A DNA stretch of 64,000 nt from Ascaris suum (taxonomy: Eukaryota > Nematoda > Chromadorea > Rhabditida > Ascarididae), in contig CM024188.1 in assembly GCA_013433145.1 (NCBI GenBank), forward strand, positions 4,543,501 to 4,607,500, read 5' to 3'. Of this stretch, positions 26,001 through 38,700 are shown in pieces. Positions within the stretch are counted from its first letter, which is position 1, and the number at the start of each line of letters is the position of its first letter. The notes beneath the pieces are model-generated. The model worked only from the letters and a program-made list of their open reading frames with translations. It was not told the DNA's origin and made no database searches. The position numbers and the translations under genes were made by a program.

Positions 26001-28094
26001 ATATGTCATTAAAAAAGGTGCATATCAAATATCATAGTAGATGAACGCAGATTAACTAAGAAATATATGCGTGCAGTATGCAACATTATAAATTTCACAT
26101 ATAACGATGATGTGACGAATAAAATTTCGATGCAAAATGTCATTTGGATTCCAAATTAACAAAATAGAGTGGCAATTAATATTTGTGTCACGCGGCATTT
26201 CTAATGAAATTGAATGATGTGCAAAATTCAGAAATGTAGTTTCCTTCTTGAAATATAGATTTTTTTCAGCGTAATCCGCACTCCATCCCGAGGGAAATAG
26301 CGTGATGGATTTGCCGCTTAATATTTTTGTTAAAGTAACAAGGAAATTTACCAGCTAGTACGTACTGCTACCAAATTTCTGCATCGGCGATAACACTGAT
26401 ATTAGCTTTTCACAATAGCAATCAATTGGTGCTGCTTTTGACATTGCTGCGGTATTTCTTCGTCGTCTAGAATGTATTCCCGCAAATATATTCATTACGA
26501 GTGGATAGAAACTGCTGGTTGCGTTAGCGGGTATATCATGGTTTTGATATTTGCGAGTCATGCTATTACCCGTTCCTTTATCATGCGTTTAAATAAGTCT
26601 GTTTAATCAAAGATATAAGTCCCTATTTAATCAAAGGATCAAAACGTTATGTATGCATAGGTTCATGTCCTTGCTCCATCACCAATGCGGACTTAATGTA
26701 CCTGTTTGCTGTCGGCTACTCTTATTGGTTTCTGTTCCTCAGAATGTCAGAAAATTCTCAAGAAATCGTAAAACCGATTCCAGTGCACTGTGCAGACGGT
26801 TGCAATGACTATAAGCTATTCAGCTCCTTCGTACATCTTTCACGGTTCTTCTTTCTGTTGATTTAGCTCATAGATGATTTCCTCACGATGTCGATTGTTG
26901 GAGGACTAAGATCGCATAACTTGAAGCGTGATGAGGAGGAATTTATGTTAGTCAACTGAATGTGTCAATGGATTGTATCCACGAAAATCTTTATTATAGC
27001 GTTGTTCAACAACGTCGTCTTGTATATAACCACGCTCTTGTTGCAGTAATGATCCTTCCTCGCTTTCTAGGGATAAAGTTTCTATCAAATGCTTCAGAAC
27101 AACAATAGCAAAACTGATTTAAAACTATGAGGACAGTATCCACTCGTTGTATTCAACTCGAACCTCAGGAACAAAAATATTCGAGTCGAAGAAAACTTCT
27201 CAAGATTCGATTAGAGATGTTTGCGTGTTGTGATTTCTAAATGAAACGAGGATATAAAAATCTGAACGATCTAGATTTGTGAAGAATTTGCATATTAAAT
27301 ACGAGATGCTCATATTGGTGCAATGATACTTCGTGAAGCGTTCGCAGTTCTCAACCAACCGAAAGCAATTTAGAAACGTAATGGAAAATCTCTTCTTGAA
27401 TTCTCATTCGCTAAGTGTTACGCAAGTTTGAAAAGTTTTTACTCGAAATCGGCTCCTTAGCTTATTTGCATCTCTAGGATTTTGTTCTCAAACATCGGAG
27501 GAAATGGAAGCGCTCCAAAGCTAGACGCTGTCAATGTCTTTCCAAATAAAATCGAACAGAGTCTCTGCTACGAAACTCCAAAAATACGGGAACTCGCGAA
27601 AGCGAAAACGACGAATTCAAAAGTGTTGAGGTACCTAAAAGAAGATTGGAATTTTTCAACGGCATAAACTCTTCTCTTCCACTGACTGCTCCTTTAAGCA
27701 GAGGTGAATGCACGAGTCATGCTTGAGATTCGAAAAAAGATTCTCAAGAGTTTCAATAATATTTAACACAGACATCATATATAAACAAAACGCTATTATA
27801 GTGGGATCTGAGATTGAGGTTCATTATATGGCAGAAAACTGCAGTGTGAAATATGTGAAAATCATGTGACATAAGTACATCACAAGCTCAAGGTATGAGC
27901 ACAGATTGAAATGCCATATGATGGATAAATATGATGTGAAGGCACGTTTCGTCGAGTGCACTTTATGAAAACTACCCATTTGTTCGCACCACATCCGCTA
28001 ACTTTTTCGTTGCCTCTCCTCCTATCGGCTGAAAATTCTGCGGCTCTATTTCATGAAGAAGAGAGAAAATTAGCGTATGATTTTTATGGAATTA

Positions 28095-28095
<1 letters not shown>
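11014..28095. other. Long intergenic stretch without a recognisable gene
   Basis: About 17 kb between the zinc-finger gene start and the 3' end of the transporter gene. Open frames here are up to 192 codons but have no domain, no supporting splice structure and often low complexity, for example 13619-14197 on the plus strand. The stretch holds poly-A (about 16147-16168), poly-T (about 22722-22741), a minisatellite at 25296-25437 and GC-richer islands near 13.0-13.35 kb, 15.2-15.6 kb and 24.2-24.6 kb that look like decayed repeats. Confidence 0.6.
25296..25437. repeat. Degenerate minisatellite, 7 units of about 18-21 bp
   Basis: The unit is roughly CAACTGGAATTTTTTTN, repeated seven times with substitutions and small length changes. 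In one plus-strand frame it reads as a repeated Gln-Leu-Glu-Phe-Phe-like motif, which I take as a by-product of the repeat and not as a protein. Confidence 0.8.

Positions 28096-28183
<88 letters not shown>
28096..28183. repeat. (TA)n microsatellite
   Basis: Uninterrupted TA dinucleotides for about 88 bp, starting some 320 bp downstream of the transporter stop codon. The flanks are not inverted copies of each other, unlike the TA tract at 32.7 kb. Confidence 0.97.
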
Positions 28184-28184
<1 letters not shown>

Positions 28185-28501
28185 CACTATCGACACACAA
28201 AACCATTGAGTGATCTTTGACATTTGCAACGAAAGAAGTGGAAAACCATTGTAAATGATTTTGGTGATGAGGGTTCACATGACAAGATTCTTCTAATCAA
28301 CGACGCGCAACCATCCACTACTATACTCCTCACAGCATCCGCAAAAATCGCGATCAATTTTGCAGAGTGCACTTGTGAACGATGGCATACGAGTTTTTCG
28401 ATTTTTTTCCAATTCGAGCTACTTGAGGAATGCATCTTTAGAACGCTCCAAATGATGTGTCATTAAAAACTCCACAGCGAAGTCAGTTAGTAACATTTCG
28501 T

Positions 28502-28668
28502 TTAATAAGCACAAAAAGCAAGCTCTAAGAAGAAACCTACCAGCGTAACATCGTCTAAACTGTGCACGTCATGAATATCCTTCTCCCTTTCGATACCTTC
28601 AGTGGATGGCTCATAAAAGTAGTAAGAAACCGAAAGGAAGAGTATGATTAATGCTTTGAGACCAACTG
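28502..28668 (-). CDS. OATP terminal exon (helix 12 and cytosolic tail)
   Basis: TTTTCAG acceptor. A hydrophobic stretch ([15 protein letters not shown]) is followed by an acidic, His-containing tail and TAA at 28502. A possible GTAGGT donor lies 12 codons before the stop, but no convincing further exon was found. No AATAAA is seen in the following 400 bases. Confidence 0.8.
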
Positions 28669-31600
28669 CTGAAAAGAGGAACATTGCATTCGTAAAATAA
28701 GGCAATGTTGTCATTGGTTGCCTTCATTTGCATATGTTTCCAACGCCACTGAAACTTAAGCTAAGCTGTTATTGCAACTTAACCGTTACTACGGAATCAT
28801 GTATTGCCTTCCCTCATCTCCTTTCCTCGCTAGGACGAAGATAATGTGCCACAAATAATCATGTTTTTTGAATCACAATTTTGAGATGCGAGTTGCGATT
28901 GTGATTCATTGCCGACGGAGCGATGCTTAATTCATAGAGTTCTGTGGTAGGGGAGATGCATAATTCAAATAACACTTCAAATAATACAAGTGGCAAAACA
29001 TGTCAGAGAAAATAAAACATTCTGTGCTTTATGCAGCTTGCGCAAACTGCCGTCATGTAACAGAAACTGCGTAATCATGCATCCACTTAGTAATCCAAGC
29101 ACCTGCACAAATCTGCAGATCTGTTCTGAGCCGTCCAAACGGCGCAGAAAGAAAACCTGACTGGTTGCAAAATGTGTGCAAATTTTCAGACTGCCCCACT
29201 TGAGTATAACTCTTTCCCGAATTGATGGGTCAACTCAAATATCTGCAGAGGATGTTAAACTATAGTGCAAATTTCACCAAATTCGGTGGCTCTTCTTGAA
29301 AAGATTCTCGCGTTAAAATTTTCGAACAGAGTGATGCGCAAAGATACGCAAAGATATTATGTCACCGTAATAAGCGTTACAAATGATATCTTATTAAAGC
29401 TCATAAAAGCGTCATAAGCAAGCTGTATTAAATAGGCGACCGTGATGTTTCTTTGTAGTAGAATGTGGTGAAGTTATCATCGGTTGTTGGAAATTGTGAA
29501 TTTTCGGAAGCGTGAGAGCATAAAATTTCTCACATAGTCACTGCTACCTACTAGTGATTTCAGGTGAGCTTCTTTGTTTGCGCTGTAATACAATGAAGAA
29601 AATATACAAAAAAAGGTGGAACATAAAAGATGGTTACCGAGATACACACATCTTTTACGATCGTAGTGAAAAAAATAGAACAATTTATGTTCGTTCGAAA
29701 AGTAAATTTTATTGCGACATGAAAGCTAAACGTTCGTGAATTAGTGCTCACCAAAAAGCAACATCGACCTCGAAAGTCCACGCGAATCGTAACGAAGACA
29801 AGACTGCTCTTCGCCACATTCCTTCTTCCATAGTATACATGTGTGATCGATTGCAAAACCGAAAATAATCGCTCCAGGTATCGATCCTGCAGATTTTCTT
29901 CAATCGACCTATATGTGTGATGTCAAAATAAAATTAGATTGCTATAGTGCTCATTCACGTTCTATAAAAAGTGTTAAGGTGAAAATCTGATTTATGCAAA
30001 AATGTACTGTATTCACAGAAGAAGAAAACGTTCATTGAGTTGTTTTTAGATTTTCGCTTTACAGGTTCACTCGATAGCCAGCACACTTCTGAGAGTTTTT
30101 AGCGTCCTAAAGAAAACTGAATATTGATCAGAGGTTTAATGAGAAGAATTTATTCGTTATGTTAAGGAAGTAACAATCGAGGTGTGCTCTATTATCACAA
30201 AACGAAACGATTATAATCATAGTTATGCATCCAATTTAAGCGAAATAAATAGAAAAAAACAGAAAACACAATTAGCACAAAAAGATGGAATGAAAACGAA
30301 CCTAAAATTCGCATAAATAACCATGTCAGACCGATTGCAATGTCGCGCGTATCAAATGAGACAACCCTGAAGTTTTTCTCTTTTTATGCACTGCTTACTG
30401 CATTGGTGGAAAAATATTGTTCATTTCACCTTTAGCATTTCGCATTATGGCAGTACTCGAGAGAATTCCAGCATTCCTTCCACCCCTCCCATTCTTCTAC
30501 AACCAATGTCTGCCATCTAGTTCTATTGGTGAGAAAATCAGAGCAATAAAATCTCGCCATTGGAAGGTATGGGTATAGAACTTACCTTAGCGATGCGTTT
30601 TGTATAGGTATTGCGCTGCTGAATGTGAAAAAACATAGGCATGCGAAAAGCATGAAGAAAATACCCTGCGCACACTCGCTTCTGCATAGACCCTAAAATA
30701 TTCAGATATGGCTACTACTACATTGAATGGGCATATCAGTGATAATATTATGCTATGTAGTGCTGCACTGCAAAGATCACACCGCAACGACTTAAGGCGT
30801 AAGCGCACTCTTTAATCTAAGATAAAATGCGTCAAACTGTTCATATCACATAGGCAGATCGTGATGAAAGAAGCGATAATTTTCATCAAAGAGAGTAGAG
30901 GGGAGAATCTGAATGCTCGTTAACAGTTGAGACTTTCATGAAGCGTTCTTTGTCACATCCATTTCCTATCAAGAACATATCTGAGTCAGTAGTAATGCAT
31001 GTGAAGTGAAAACATGATAGCTCGTAAAAAAAGTGCTGTCAATAATTTGAGAGGTCCTTCGAGGTATCATTCTATTGCAACGGAGTTGGTTTAAAGGGAG
31101 AAATAAATGGTCGTATAGAAATTACTTTTTGAACAGTGGTCTCACTTGCTGGTACCTCACTACTGTTGACCAACCATTGAGCGGCGCAAGTGCACGTTCC
31201 CCAAACATCCTTGGGAAAGCCGTTCTCCTTAAACGATAAATTTGCTTCTTGATTTTACGATGAAGTGGAAACTTATAAAAAAGGAACAAATAAGAGTTAA
31301 AGAGAAAAATCTTTCAGTTCACATAAAATCTACCATATGTAAAACGTTGACTAATTAAAAAATAGGAAAGAAAAGTACTTAACGCCAGTCGATAAGAAAT
31401 TTTCATTCGCGAATTATGAACTAAATTCACGTATTTGAATTGAAAAACTCAAGTGAAAAACTAACGTCGTGGTGTTGTTCGATGCAACCAGCAAAACATG
31501 GTGAATAGTAGCTAACACCGGTGTCGACGTTGCAAACTGGATCGTATGTTGTTTTACAGTGGCACAGATTATTGCAGGATGATTCAAGCCCAGCAGCGTT

Positions 31601-32723
31601 AACAAAAACGCTGGAAAGAAAAACACCTAACTTCCGTCACAAAGCAATCTCAAGTCTGAGGTGACATCGATAATGTAGAAAAATATTGAATTAATTGATG
31701 ACATATAGGAGACAAATACATTAGATTAACGTTAGTTTGTGTGGCAAAGTTTCGTGCTTACAGCCGCAGATATTGAACTCTAGAAATCGAAGTCAGCAAA
31801 GACGAGAAACAAATTCGACAAATCTCAAAATTTAAAAGTTTCTTTTTGATGCAGACAAATGCACATGATTGAAACTTCTTGAAATATGCAAATGAAACAG
31901 TAAAGCGGTCCTCACTGATAAACACAAAACCCAATTATTGCATTTAGTATACCTGGCAACTAATAAAGTGATCGACTAATTGAGTTTTAATTGAGAATGT
32001 AAATTCGATTGGTCGGATAGGTGATTAAGCCTATAGGCAGATGAGCATTGATCCAGTTTATAAATGAACTGTTTATGAGCGAATACACCTGCACATGTGA
32101 ATGACCACTTCAAAAACGCTCATTAAGGAAGAAGGAATTCAACCATGAAACTTTAGAGAAAAAAAATGTGGCATCTGTAACGAAAACAGTGATCGACACG
32201 GATAGTGCCACTAGCAGGATGCAATGGGATACGCATAATTACAAAGAAAAGCGAATTCATGAAATCTACCCAGTGTAGTCGTGCGAAACACCCGCAAACG
32301 GCCGTTGGTCACATTCATGAAGAAAAATAAATGAAAAGCACAACGCGCATATGTTAAAAATAATTGCCAGGGCGATTGTTGGTCGAAACTTTAACGCCTT
32401 TTTGGCCAAAACGGCGCCGAATAAACTACCGAATAATCCCATTGGAACGACAATTATGCCTGAAGTAGCAAATTGAATTATTAATCTAAAAGAGGTTTTT
32501 TGGACCCAAAAATATTTTGCCTCACGTAAGCTGTCTTCGAGAATTTTGAAACACGGCAACCGGAGGCGGATGAAACCTAGCGCAAAAAGAAGGAAACAAT
32601 TTAGCTTTGTGAAGAAAGACGTCCGCCTATACATATGCATGGTTTTCTTACAGCTGGAAGAACCTCTGTACTGTTTAAAAGTATTCAGGCTCATTACCTT
32701 CAGATGGCGGGTGCCAAAATTTT

Positions 32724-32783
<60 letters not shown>

Positions 32784-35700
32784 AAAATTTTGGCACCCAC
32801 CATCTGAAGGTAATGAGCCTGACTTTTAAACAATACAAGGTTCTTCCATCTGTAAGAAAACCATGCATATGCTTTACTTTTCTCAGTCAGTTTTAAGCAA
32901 TCGTCAGAGAAATATTGGTATAACTTGCTTACATGAAACTCTGAATGAATGATGAAAGGGAAAAAATCGAAATATTAAATGCAAAAATGTGAGAGCCTGT
33001 TTGGCGGCACCTGTAATCGTTGAGGAAAAGCTGGCTGAGTATGCGAACAGGTTCTCGAACACTTTCGGTATAAATGTTATGAAGCCGTTCATGAGAAAGG
33101 CCTCACTAGTTTGCATCGCCATCAAAGCAATCACTGATGGATTACGCAGAAGAGTCTGAAAGTTGATAGTCCGTGGTTATTTGTTCTTTAGTCATGACAA
33201 CGACAGAATGAATTTTGCATGGAAGCCGATATTTTGGTTGGCGCTTACTGAGCGAAAACTTGTGCGAATTTTTCCTCTCTTAGTGAAGTTTCCTCGACAT
33301 TTGGATTTTGTAGCAACTTATTTCGTTTTCTAAGGATAGATTACGCTACTACTGAATGGACGGTAATGCACCTCATTCCGGCCACGAAACCGTTTTCGAA
33401 GAAAAAGAAGACGTTGAGGATGATAGAGGCGTTCTATATGGACAAAGTGGTGGCGATGCCAATGACAGCGGCGCTCGAGAAGAAAACTGCCTAAGAGCGA
33501 CAAGACAAATTGCAGCATATGGGAAGACTGAAGAAAAGGCAGCATCAAAGGAGCAGCTTTTACCGCTGATTCTCCACAGTCTTTATAACCTTCAAAACAA
33601 TCCCGCATATTCCTTTTTCTTCGAGCAGCCTCGTTAATCAAGATGACGTGGAGTATGCGGGCTTGTTTTGAAAGTTATAAAGACTGTGGAGAATCAGCTG
33701 TAAGCGGTGCTCATGCTTTTTTTTTCAGCAAGAGATCACCTTTCACTCGCGAATCGACACAAAAAATAGCTGCTGCACTAGTGTTGCCCGAGGCTGTTGA
33801 GAACTTCTGCACCGCAAACAGTCTTTTTTCACTCGTTCTTTCAGAAGAGGACATGAATGTTTTGTTGCCACCTCTAGGGCAGCTGTACTGTTTGATGACA
33901 AAGAGCGAACGAGGTTTCTAAGCATCGAGGCGCCGAAGTTGTTAGTTCGCGAATATTTGCATAAAAAAAGATTGGTACTTCAGACCTGGATCTTGTTTGA
34001 AATGGAAAAGGAGGAAAACGTTATTTCGATCGAACGAATCGAAAATTGCCAGGGGAGTGAATTGAAGTGAATTGAATGTTTGTTCATATAACGTGTGATG
34101 AATATATGGAGGCCATAAAAACGTATACGGACTATGGCAAATACCGCTTTCAACAAATTACTGCTAGGAGGAAAAGCGCAGCAACAAGAATAAGCACAAA
34201 CATATTCAATAAGAATTGAAGCTAAAGGAATCAACCGACATTGCAATAGATACACGAAACGTTTATGGAAGTAAATTTCAAATTTTTGTGAATTAGTGTA
34301 TTCTTATGAGAAGCTTTTAGGAAGTATAATCAAGTGAGTATTTGCAAGAACAAGAAAAAGCGAATGTGAATTTTTAACAAGAGTGACGAAAGTTTGAATC
34401 GGGCACTATGGGTCTACCGCATTCGGTGACAATCCCGATATTTTTACCTATTTTATTTTGATTGCATTCATGCTAATTTTTCTCTGAAGTGATCGTTCAG
34501 TCGCTGTTGTTGTTGGAATTAAATTACATGAAGTGTGGCCATATCGATCAAACAAAGTTCCCTGCTGTCCTTGTAAAGAAAATCTCTTAACAAAAATTCA
34601 TTCGGAAACCAAAATTTCATCGGATAAGAAATATCGGTTGACCGTTTCTTTTTTTTTCGGCTGCAATCCAAATCCGGTTTTCACTGAATTATTTCGCCTA
34701 ATAACCAGTAGAGATTTGTTAAATGCATCCAATTTCAATATCAATATAATTTTAGGTGCGAATTAACGCCTTAATTAGGATTCAGCTCTAAAGAATTTTA
34801 ACTGAATACCATTACAAATTTATATGTTTTGAGGGGCAGGAAAGGAAACCAAAGACCACCTAACAGATACGCGTCCGAGAGCAGCGAAATTGTTGTACAA
34901 AAATTGGGAATAACTTTTAAACGACCATAAGACAGAAATTATTGTTCTTTGAAAATCGTCGTGATAGGATACACAACCATTTGAAAGAGAAATTTCGGCT
35001 GCTATAACATGCACTACACTGAATATGAATGAGGATAGGTTATAGTGGATGAGAGCTTCTTTTTTAAAGAATGAATGCTACACATAGAGATCAATTTCAA
35101 ATTCGAATGCACCATTTCACTAAAGCATTTGAAAAGAAGACATTTGCAAATTCCCTTCAGCTAGTATGAAGTAAACCTACTATGAACGTAATCGGCTTTA
35201 TTTATGTCATAATTTCTGTGAATTAGCATTCCTTCGGACAACAGAATATATTATAACCCATAATATGCGTGTTATAATTTATAATCTATTATAGTGCATG
35301 ACTGCATGTGAATTCACAAAAAAAAGCCATTGTAAGACTATAATTCGTAGAAATCGCGAAACGTTATTATTCAACTATAAAGGGAAATACTGGTTGTTAG
35401 TGACAATTAAGAAGAATAATTCGTATATCTTCTTATCCGGTTAAAAATGCGTAATAACCGTTTAATTCCTTTCTTACTCATTTCTGCAAAGTGATTTCAA
35501 TGTTGCGCTTTTTCTTCAGTTAAACTCAACGCAGATCAGTATGTCATGATTGCAACATGTATTTCAGCTTATATCAGTATATCAAAACTGACGCATCACC
35601 TCACCAGTTCAATATGAAAAACAGGCGTCGCTGGCATATCAGCGTAACTCAATAGCTTTTTCAAAGTCTATCACTGCATAAGTGCCATATATTTCTCAAA

Positions 35701-38700
35701 TAATTCTATACTCACCAAAACAATCTTTGGATAATCAGTTAGCGATTTCCCGAAATTCTTATCCAAGTCCTTGTGAGTTTGTTTTACGTCTTTGAGCCGA
35801 TGCCTTTGTTTCTCTGCAAGGTAGAAATGCTGCACAATTATAAGGGAAGCGTAAATTCTCCAGTTTTCCCCGCCGCTTATTGAGAACTAAAGAAAAGCAA
35901 TCGCCTTCGAGAGGGAGATAGACCAACTTGAACATGGAGAGGAAGGGGGGAGGAGGAGAGAGGGAGATTGAGTAACTGCAAACTGCCGCCGTTAAAACTG
36001 AGATATCATGTTTTTAACGTGGGAAAAAGTTTTGATAAAAACGCTGTATAAAGTCAAATTCAAAAATCATTCATTTGCTGTGCGAACCAAAAGAGAAACA
36101 GAGGGAAAATGTTAAAACTGCAGGGAACCGAAACAAATCAGAATTGCAAAGAAATCGAACGAATGTCGCATTAGAGATGAATACGTATATATAAAATCTA
36201 GCATACATATAGTACTGAGGTAACGTTCGTATGAAAAGCTCACCTGGAAGTTCTTTTGGGAAGCCAAAAAGTGGGATAGATGATAAAAGGCTGAGTGCAC
36301 CGGCAACTGCAAATCCAATCCACCATGCGCCGTACCATCGTGGATCTGAGGCACCACTTATATTGAGGCTGAAATTAAAAATACCACATCATTTTTCCTG
36401 GAAAACGAAAGTTCTTTAGTGTGCGAACCGACCACCTGCAGAAATACTCATGCTGTTCAAATCGAATAAATCTGCCTTAAATAAAATATTTGCCTTAAAT
36501 CGGCAAATATTTTCTCAAATCACATAACCAACCTTGTTTCACCACAAAAATGGTCTCAACGGTACTGATACAATCCATCAAAAACGATCTAGAATATTCC
36601 CAACGTGCATTGCCAAGCTAATTTCATGCAATGTATTGCTAAGAGACAAGAAAGTTCATACTAACTGAGCATATCTATTGGCTATTTTATTTCCATCGCA
36701 TTTGGCGGCCGTATTACTTCATCATTATTGTGGCAAAGAACTGTTTTTGAGAGATTCTCGCTGCAAATGTGGCAAATATAATAGTGAATGGTCAGACCCA
36801 GGTGGCGACGGGAGTACTAAAGGTTTCAACACATTAACTCTGTTAACTTCAAAAAGAAATGGGTTACACACACCAAAACATAAATCACAGCTTCCTACTT
36901 CCGTTCCTCATGCACTTCCCAGAAGCAAAGCTGGAATCAGCCGTCTCTTTCGTTCGTCAAGTCGAAAACAATCCAATCTGAGCTTGTTCAACAACTGCTG
37001 GCCGTCAAAGCAAGGCTTATCCATGCCATGCACCTGTCACACACATGCGGCCCCAGCGTGCAAAATAAATAGTGAAAATCCTACTCTCGATAGTCGGATT
37101 TGCCAATATCACCCCATATTTTTAGAAGCTGCCCCCCAGCGATGAATCCAATCGCCGGACCGACCGTTGACATTGCCATATAGATTCCTGGAACAAATAG
37201 CATAAGTGATCACAATACAAAATATACAAACAAGTGGTGAAGCGCACTAAAAAATGGCGTGATGTGAGGTTTTGAAGTTTTGTTCTGCAGCCCTACCGAT
37301 CTCCTAAATTACTAAAAAACAATGAAAAGGTTGGATTCTTGCGTTCACATTTTAACCAATCTAACCGCTCGCACAAATCATTTGCAAAAAGTCAGCTTCT
37401 TTATACAACCTATTAGGTTTGAAACATTCACAATTTGGTTTAAGCACCTCTAACCAGCTACAGGTTTTTCTGAAGTTGATGGATCACTGTGAGTTCTGGT
37501 GAAAGAGGTCAACTTACGCTGCGCGTTTTACTCGCACTAACTTTGCAGTTGTGTCTTTGTTGGCATTAGGTTTGAAGCAATCCGATAAAGAGACACACAT
37601 ACAGAAATACGTTTAAATAGGACTTTGTTGCAAATGCACATCACAAGTGCAATTTGTAGAAACGCATGTGAAGTAATTTCCGGCGAAATTCGAATTCACA
37701 CATTAGAGTGAAGATCAGTGTGAAAATTATTTTATTTTAGCGAATGTGATAAGATTACATTAGCGAAATATATTTGATTAGTTTGGTTTTCATCGCGGTG
37801 TTGGCAACACACGAGTCAGTCCGTTTAGACGAATGGGGAGTGGGAGGCGGTTTAAAGTATTTCTCCAAACGCCCACTTTGAGTTTCTCTTCTCGATGAGT
37901 AGTCGTCCTTCACATTGAGGGACGACTACTTCATGCGCTGATCTCAAAGGCTGTCACTTTTCAGCGAAAAAGAGCAGCTGTGAATTTCCATTCTCTTATT
38001 ACATATTTTTTGAATACCTATTTATGTGGCTTCCAACATTCAAAGTGATCACTACTCTAACGAATAGAAAGTGAAAAATTTTTGGTTTTAAAAAATTACC
38101 CACCGATAAGTGGAACCGTGTATAATCCCATAGAAGAGACTGATTCAACGAACGCAGTAGTCAATAAAATACTGAGAATATAATCCTGCTGATTAAAGGC
38201 ACACGGGTGACATTATAGAGTAGTCAGAAGGACTTAGTCGACTGATGACGATGTTAAATCTCAGTTCTACGAAAATTGCTTCCTTGGAAGTCCATTGGAG
38301 TCTTTCGAAAAGCCCATACTTTTGTAGACCAAAAAAAAAGTTTTATTGATATGGAATATTAAGTTGTGCATATAAGTGCACATTTTTAAGCATATGAAAT
38401 AATGTACCGAGATATAGAGCGACGTTGTTCTGTGAAACGCTTTCGTCCATATATGAAATGCCAAGCGTAAATAGTGGTGATGCCCCAACCCCAATCAGTA
38501 ATTGAGATGCTAGCAATATATAAAACCATCTGCAAACAAGTATGAGACTTATGGTCTCTGATGGTGCTATGCAAAAATTTGTAATAAAGTAAAATTAATG
38601 TTAGATATTTAGAATGTAATTAAGACAAAGATGACCAAATAAGCTAGACATTACGAAGTGAGACCAGCACAAAGATTTCATCAGCGCACTAATTTTCAAA

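Noticed and set aside
32266..32868. 200-codon minus-strand frame at the end of the palindrome
   Set aside because: Only its last part (32459-32270) is OATP coding; the rest is intron and TA repeat reading as alternating Ile-Tyr.
33330..33921. Overlapping frames on both strands of about 90-100 codons
   Set aside because: They lie inside an OATP intron and are produced by the inverted repeat at 33565-33698, which makes both strands look alike.
36678..37145. 155-codon plus-strand frame
   Set aside because: Partly antisense to OATP exon 5 and its intron; no recognisable motif.
38100..38190. Hydrophobic minus-strand frame ([20 protein letters not shown]) between OATP exons 4 and 5
   Set aside because: Entering it in the phase left by exon 4 meets a stop, and exon 4 joins exon 5 directly in phase, giving the expected family sequence.
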